From: Lineus longissimus
Lineage: Eukaryota; Nemertea; Pilidiophora; Heteronemertea; Lineidae
Reading direction: 5' to 3'
DNA length: 60,000 bases
Assembly: GCF_910592395.1 (NCBI RefSeq)
Contig: NC_088309.1
Location: 26,044,599 to 26,104,598, forward strand
Shown here: positions 57,514 through 60,000 of the stretch, in pieces
Numbering within the stretch: position 1 is the first letter of the stretch
How the letters are laid out: each line of letters begins with the position of its first letter
Notes under the pieces: model-generated
What the model saw: only the letters and a program-made list of their open reading frames with translations
Told to the model about the DNA's origin: nothing
Databases searched by the model: none
Made by a program: the position numbers and the translations under genes

Positions 57514-60000
57514 TGTCTGCATGTCGCAACTCATCATAACGGAGTGAACGCAACTGGTAAATCCTTGTGAAGAAAGATGGCGCTTTAACTGGAATATTTA
57601 GAGTTAGCAATGATGTAGCATAGGATATACATGTTTAGTGCTTGGGTTATTCATGTACTCTGTCTGTATAGAGTGGTTTACTGCCAGGCCAGTTATTTCG
57701 CCTGTAAACATAAAATGGACGGATTACTCTGTTCAGTTTCATCAAAGACAAAGAGATTCAGGGGCAAAAACAGATGTCTTGAAATTTAAGGAGAGCCAAC
57801 TCCTTAAAGATCTCATGCATTTCGTGTACATTGTCAAATCAGTACGGGTGAGGGGGATTGAGTGGGTCACATGATGACGCTGCATACCCCGATGATAGTA
57901 TGGAAATCTCTCAGTCGAACGCATTTCATTTTAATCTCTGTCATGACCTGTCAAGATATTTCAAGAATCTGATGATGACCATGTGCATCTTGTAGATACA
58001 ACCTTTCGTGGGTAAAATGGTATTCCATGCAGGGTTCGAAGTGTCACAGTTTCACAAGGTCTCCAAGATGCACACTTTCACTATTTGTGATGACCAAGAA
58101 GCGCCAATAAAATCTGCTGTGTGCTTTGACCTGGTTGTAATTGCCTCTGGATGCGTCTCGTAGTTGAGAAGTAAAATATATCAATGCTCTTTATTGGTCA
58201 GTAATTAAATGGAAATTATGAATAATTGATTTGTTAATTCACGTAGATGATAGAAATTTAATTTATGCAAAATTAATATTTTACTGATGATGTTGTATTG
58301 ATTCAAAGGTCTGTTTTATTTTCCTGCATCAAAGTCTGGTCTGTTGTTACTTGTAGACCTGTCAAGTGTCCTTGACGTTCTGATGTAAGAAAACACTTGT
58401 GTTTCTCCTACACGTAGTAGAAGAGCCTTGTTATTTTGTTTATGTTCTTGGGATGGTGTACTTAGAAAATGAACTGTGAGTATTTTGAGCAAGGTAGTTT
58501 CTTCGTAGAATGACTGGAATCAATCTGTATAGTATGAAACCAGTATATTTATTGACAGCATGGATGTACTTGTGAGTTGAGTAGTAACAGACAAAAGATG
58601 TTCTAGTTGTTGGTGACTTGAATATCACTTCAGTCCCTTATGAATAAGTTCAATAGTCTATATAAAATTAATGAGAAAATGGCAGTTGAACCAACTTGAA
58701 GTCTGTAGTATCTTAAAATACTTACTTTGACAAAGCATAAACAATAAGCTTTTTAATCGAAATACATGTACACAACTTTGTCTGGCCATTTTAGGTTTTT
58801 TACATGCAGTGCCATTTTCTCATGTAGTGGATAAAGGACTAGCTTGTTTTCAAATGAATGAATTCTTTCCTGATCCTGCCATTTTTTGCATGTTTTTAAT
58901 GCTCATTACTTAATGGAGCTTGGAAGGCGGCCTTGTCGTTAAATGTATGATAATAGGTAATCTACTTGTGATCGTCATTCATATTCATGTGTATAAATTC
59001 TATAAAATATCAACTTAATGTTTACATCTGGGAAGTGAAACTGTTCTTTATACGTGAGCTTTGAATACATAGCACCTCTTTCATTATGGAATGGCCATGC
59101 GTACAACCTGGTTGTACCCGATGTAGACCTACATTCACATTGGATTCGTTTTGTGGCAGCTTAATTTTTGCTGTGTCATCACTTTCGGCTATGTGAGTTA
59201 CTAACTATGTCTAAATCTGGTGTAATATAATATCAATGTGTCATACAAAGTGTGCAATTTCTCCTCTTTGAGTAGTGGACAATTCAATTTGATTCTGTAT
59301 GTTTGTTCAAGCTTTTCTGACTTGAAATCATTGGAACTTTGTTCAAGTAGTAAATGGTATAGATCTCTGATCTCCTATTCTGCCCAGCTCTCAGAAAGCC
59401 TGCAAAGAAGGCAAGATGCACGGAAGTAGGGTATTACACCTCTTTGACTAATTCTTCATCTTTCTGAGAGAGAGGCAGGAAGGGCACCAGTTATTTGATT
59501 GTTCCTTCTGAAACTAGTGGCAAGGATGTCTGTATATTGTCAAATCATTTATAGGTCACAATTCTTAGTAAGGTACTAGTTTCAATTCATGACTTAAGTT
59601 TCAAAATCTGTGCTTGAATCTACTATTTCATGATCTTGTGTAGTTTTCTTCTTGGTGGATCACAGTTTTAAGATGATTCCAAAGTTCAGTATTGTCAACA
59701 ATTTGTTGCGCAATTCTATAGAAAGACTTGTGCAAGGATTGTTTTCTTATCCACTTGACCCCTATCATCATAGCTTGAATATACATGATTTCAGTTGATG
59801 TAATGTTATATCAAATGATTTTGCTCTTCAAGTCTTCATACTTGTCTGTAGTGGTATGAGTATAAATATTCATTATACATGATGAAATAAATATCATATT
59901 TCCTTGTAATTCTATATTCTGTCTTCATACCCACATTTGAAAGAAGCCAGAGCCCCAGTCTCAAGATGTGCTGTCTCCCCAAAAACATTCTACACGGAGA
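57514..60000 (+). other. HIP1 3' UTR and downstream flank
   Basis: This is AT-rich sequence with no supported gene. The best poly(A) signal is AATAAA at 58106-58111, followed by the GT-rich TGCTGTGTGCTTTG. Another AATAAA is at 59886-59891. An 11-nt inverted pair TGTGCATCTTG (57982) and CAAGATGCACA (58064) could form a hairpin in the transcript. Confidence 0.5.
58106..58111 (+). terminator. Candidate HIP1 poly(A) signal
   Basis: This is an AATAAA with a GT-rich stretch 5-20 nt downstream, about 590 nt after the proposed stop. It has the best signal structure of the AATAAA copies seen in this flank. Confidence 0.5.

Overview
This is a 60 kb piece of an animal nuclear genome holding two large multi-exon genes on the + strand. 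GT-AG introns, single-gene transcription units, long AT-rich introns and purely metazoan gene families all point to an invertebrate animal. The frequent AGGCCTA- and ACATGTA-type words and the dispersed repeats suggest a marine invertebrate (lophotrochozoan or non-vertebrate deuterostome). The window alone does not settle the phylum. No prokaryotic, viral or CRISPR content is seen.

Positions 426-36983 hold a TTC28 orthologue (tetratricopeptide repeat protein 28). I joined twelve exons whose splice phases all agree: 8448 nt, 2815 residues plus stop. The protein has three N-terminal co-chaperone-like TPRs, about 22 further 40-residue TPRs of the GPSM/LGN type, a CHAT (caspase-like) domain that lacks the catalytic cysteine, and an 800-residue low-complexity tail. 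Intron 1 is 6.2 kb and intron 2 is 20 kb. Both look non-coding, with a few repeat relics and possible regulatory motifs. Two small upstream ORFs precede the start codon. The 3' UTR carries a repeated AATCCATCC word.

Positions 36984-40110 separate the genes. They hold the TTC28 3' UTR, a nearly homogeneous 45-bp minisatellite (38531-39060) whose unit junctions are perfect palindromes, a good CTCF-type motif (39382-39396), and a 357-bp TIR element with a 5-bp target-site-like duplication (39589-39945). The TIR element sits 165 bp upstream of the next start codon.

Positions 40111-57513 hold a HIP1/HIP1R (yeast Sla2) pro-orthologue of 30 exons: 3294 nt, 1097 residues plus stop. It has an ANTH domain, a linker with endocytic-adaptor motifs, a long coiled coil and a THATCH/I-LWEQ actin-binding domain. 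Its intron 2 has a textbook U12-type (minor spliceosome) donor and branch point. Its introns also hold a tRNA-like/SINE relic and at least two short hairpin elements of MITE type. The sequence from 57514 to the window end is 3' UTR and flank with at least two AATAAA signals.

The two genes are functionally distinct: TTC28 is a midzone/mitosis-associated TPR scaffold in vertebrates, and HIP1 links clathrin coats to actin. They are neighbours, not a pathway. I found no complete new multi-gene system. The most interesting items are the U12 intron, the degenerate CHAT protease site, the palindromic minisatellite and the small transposable elements.
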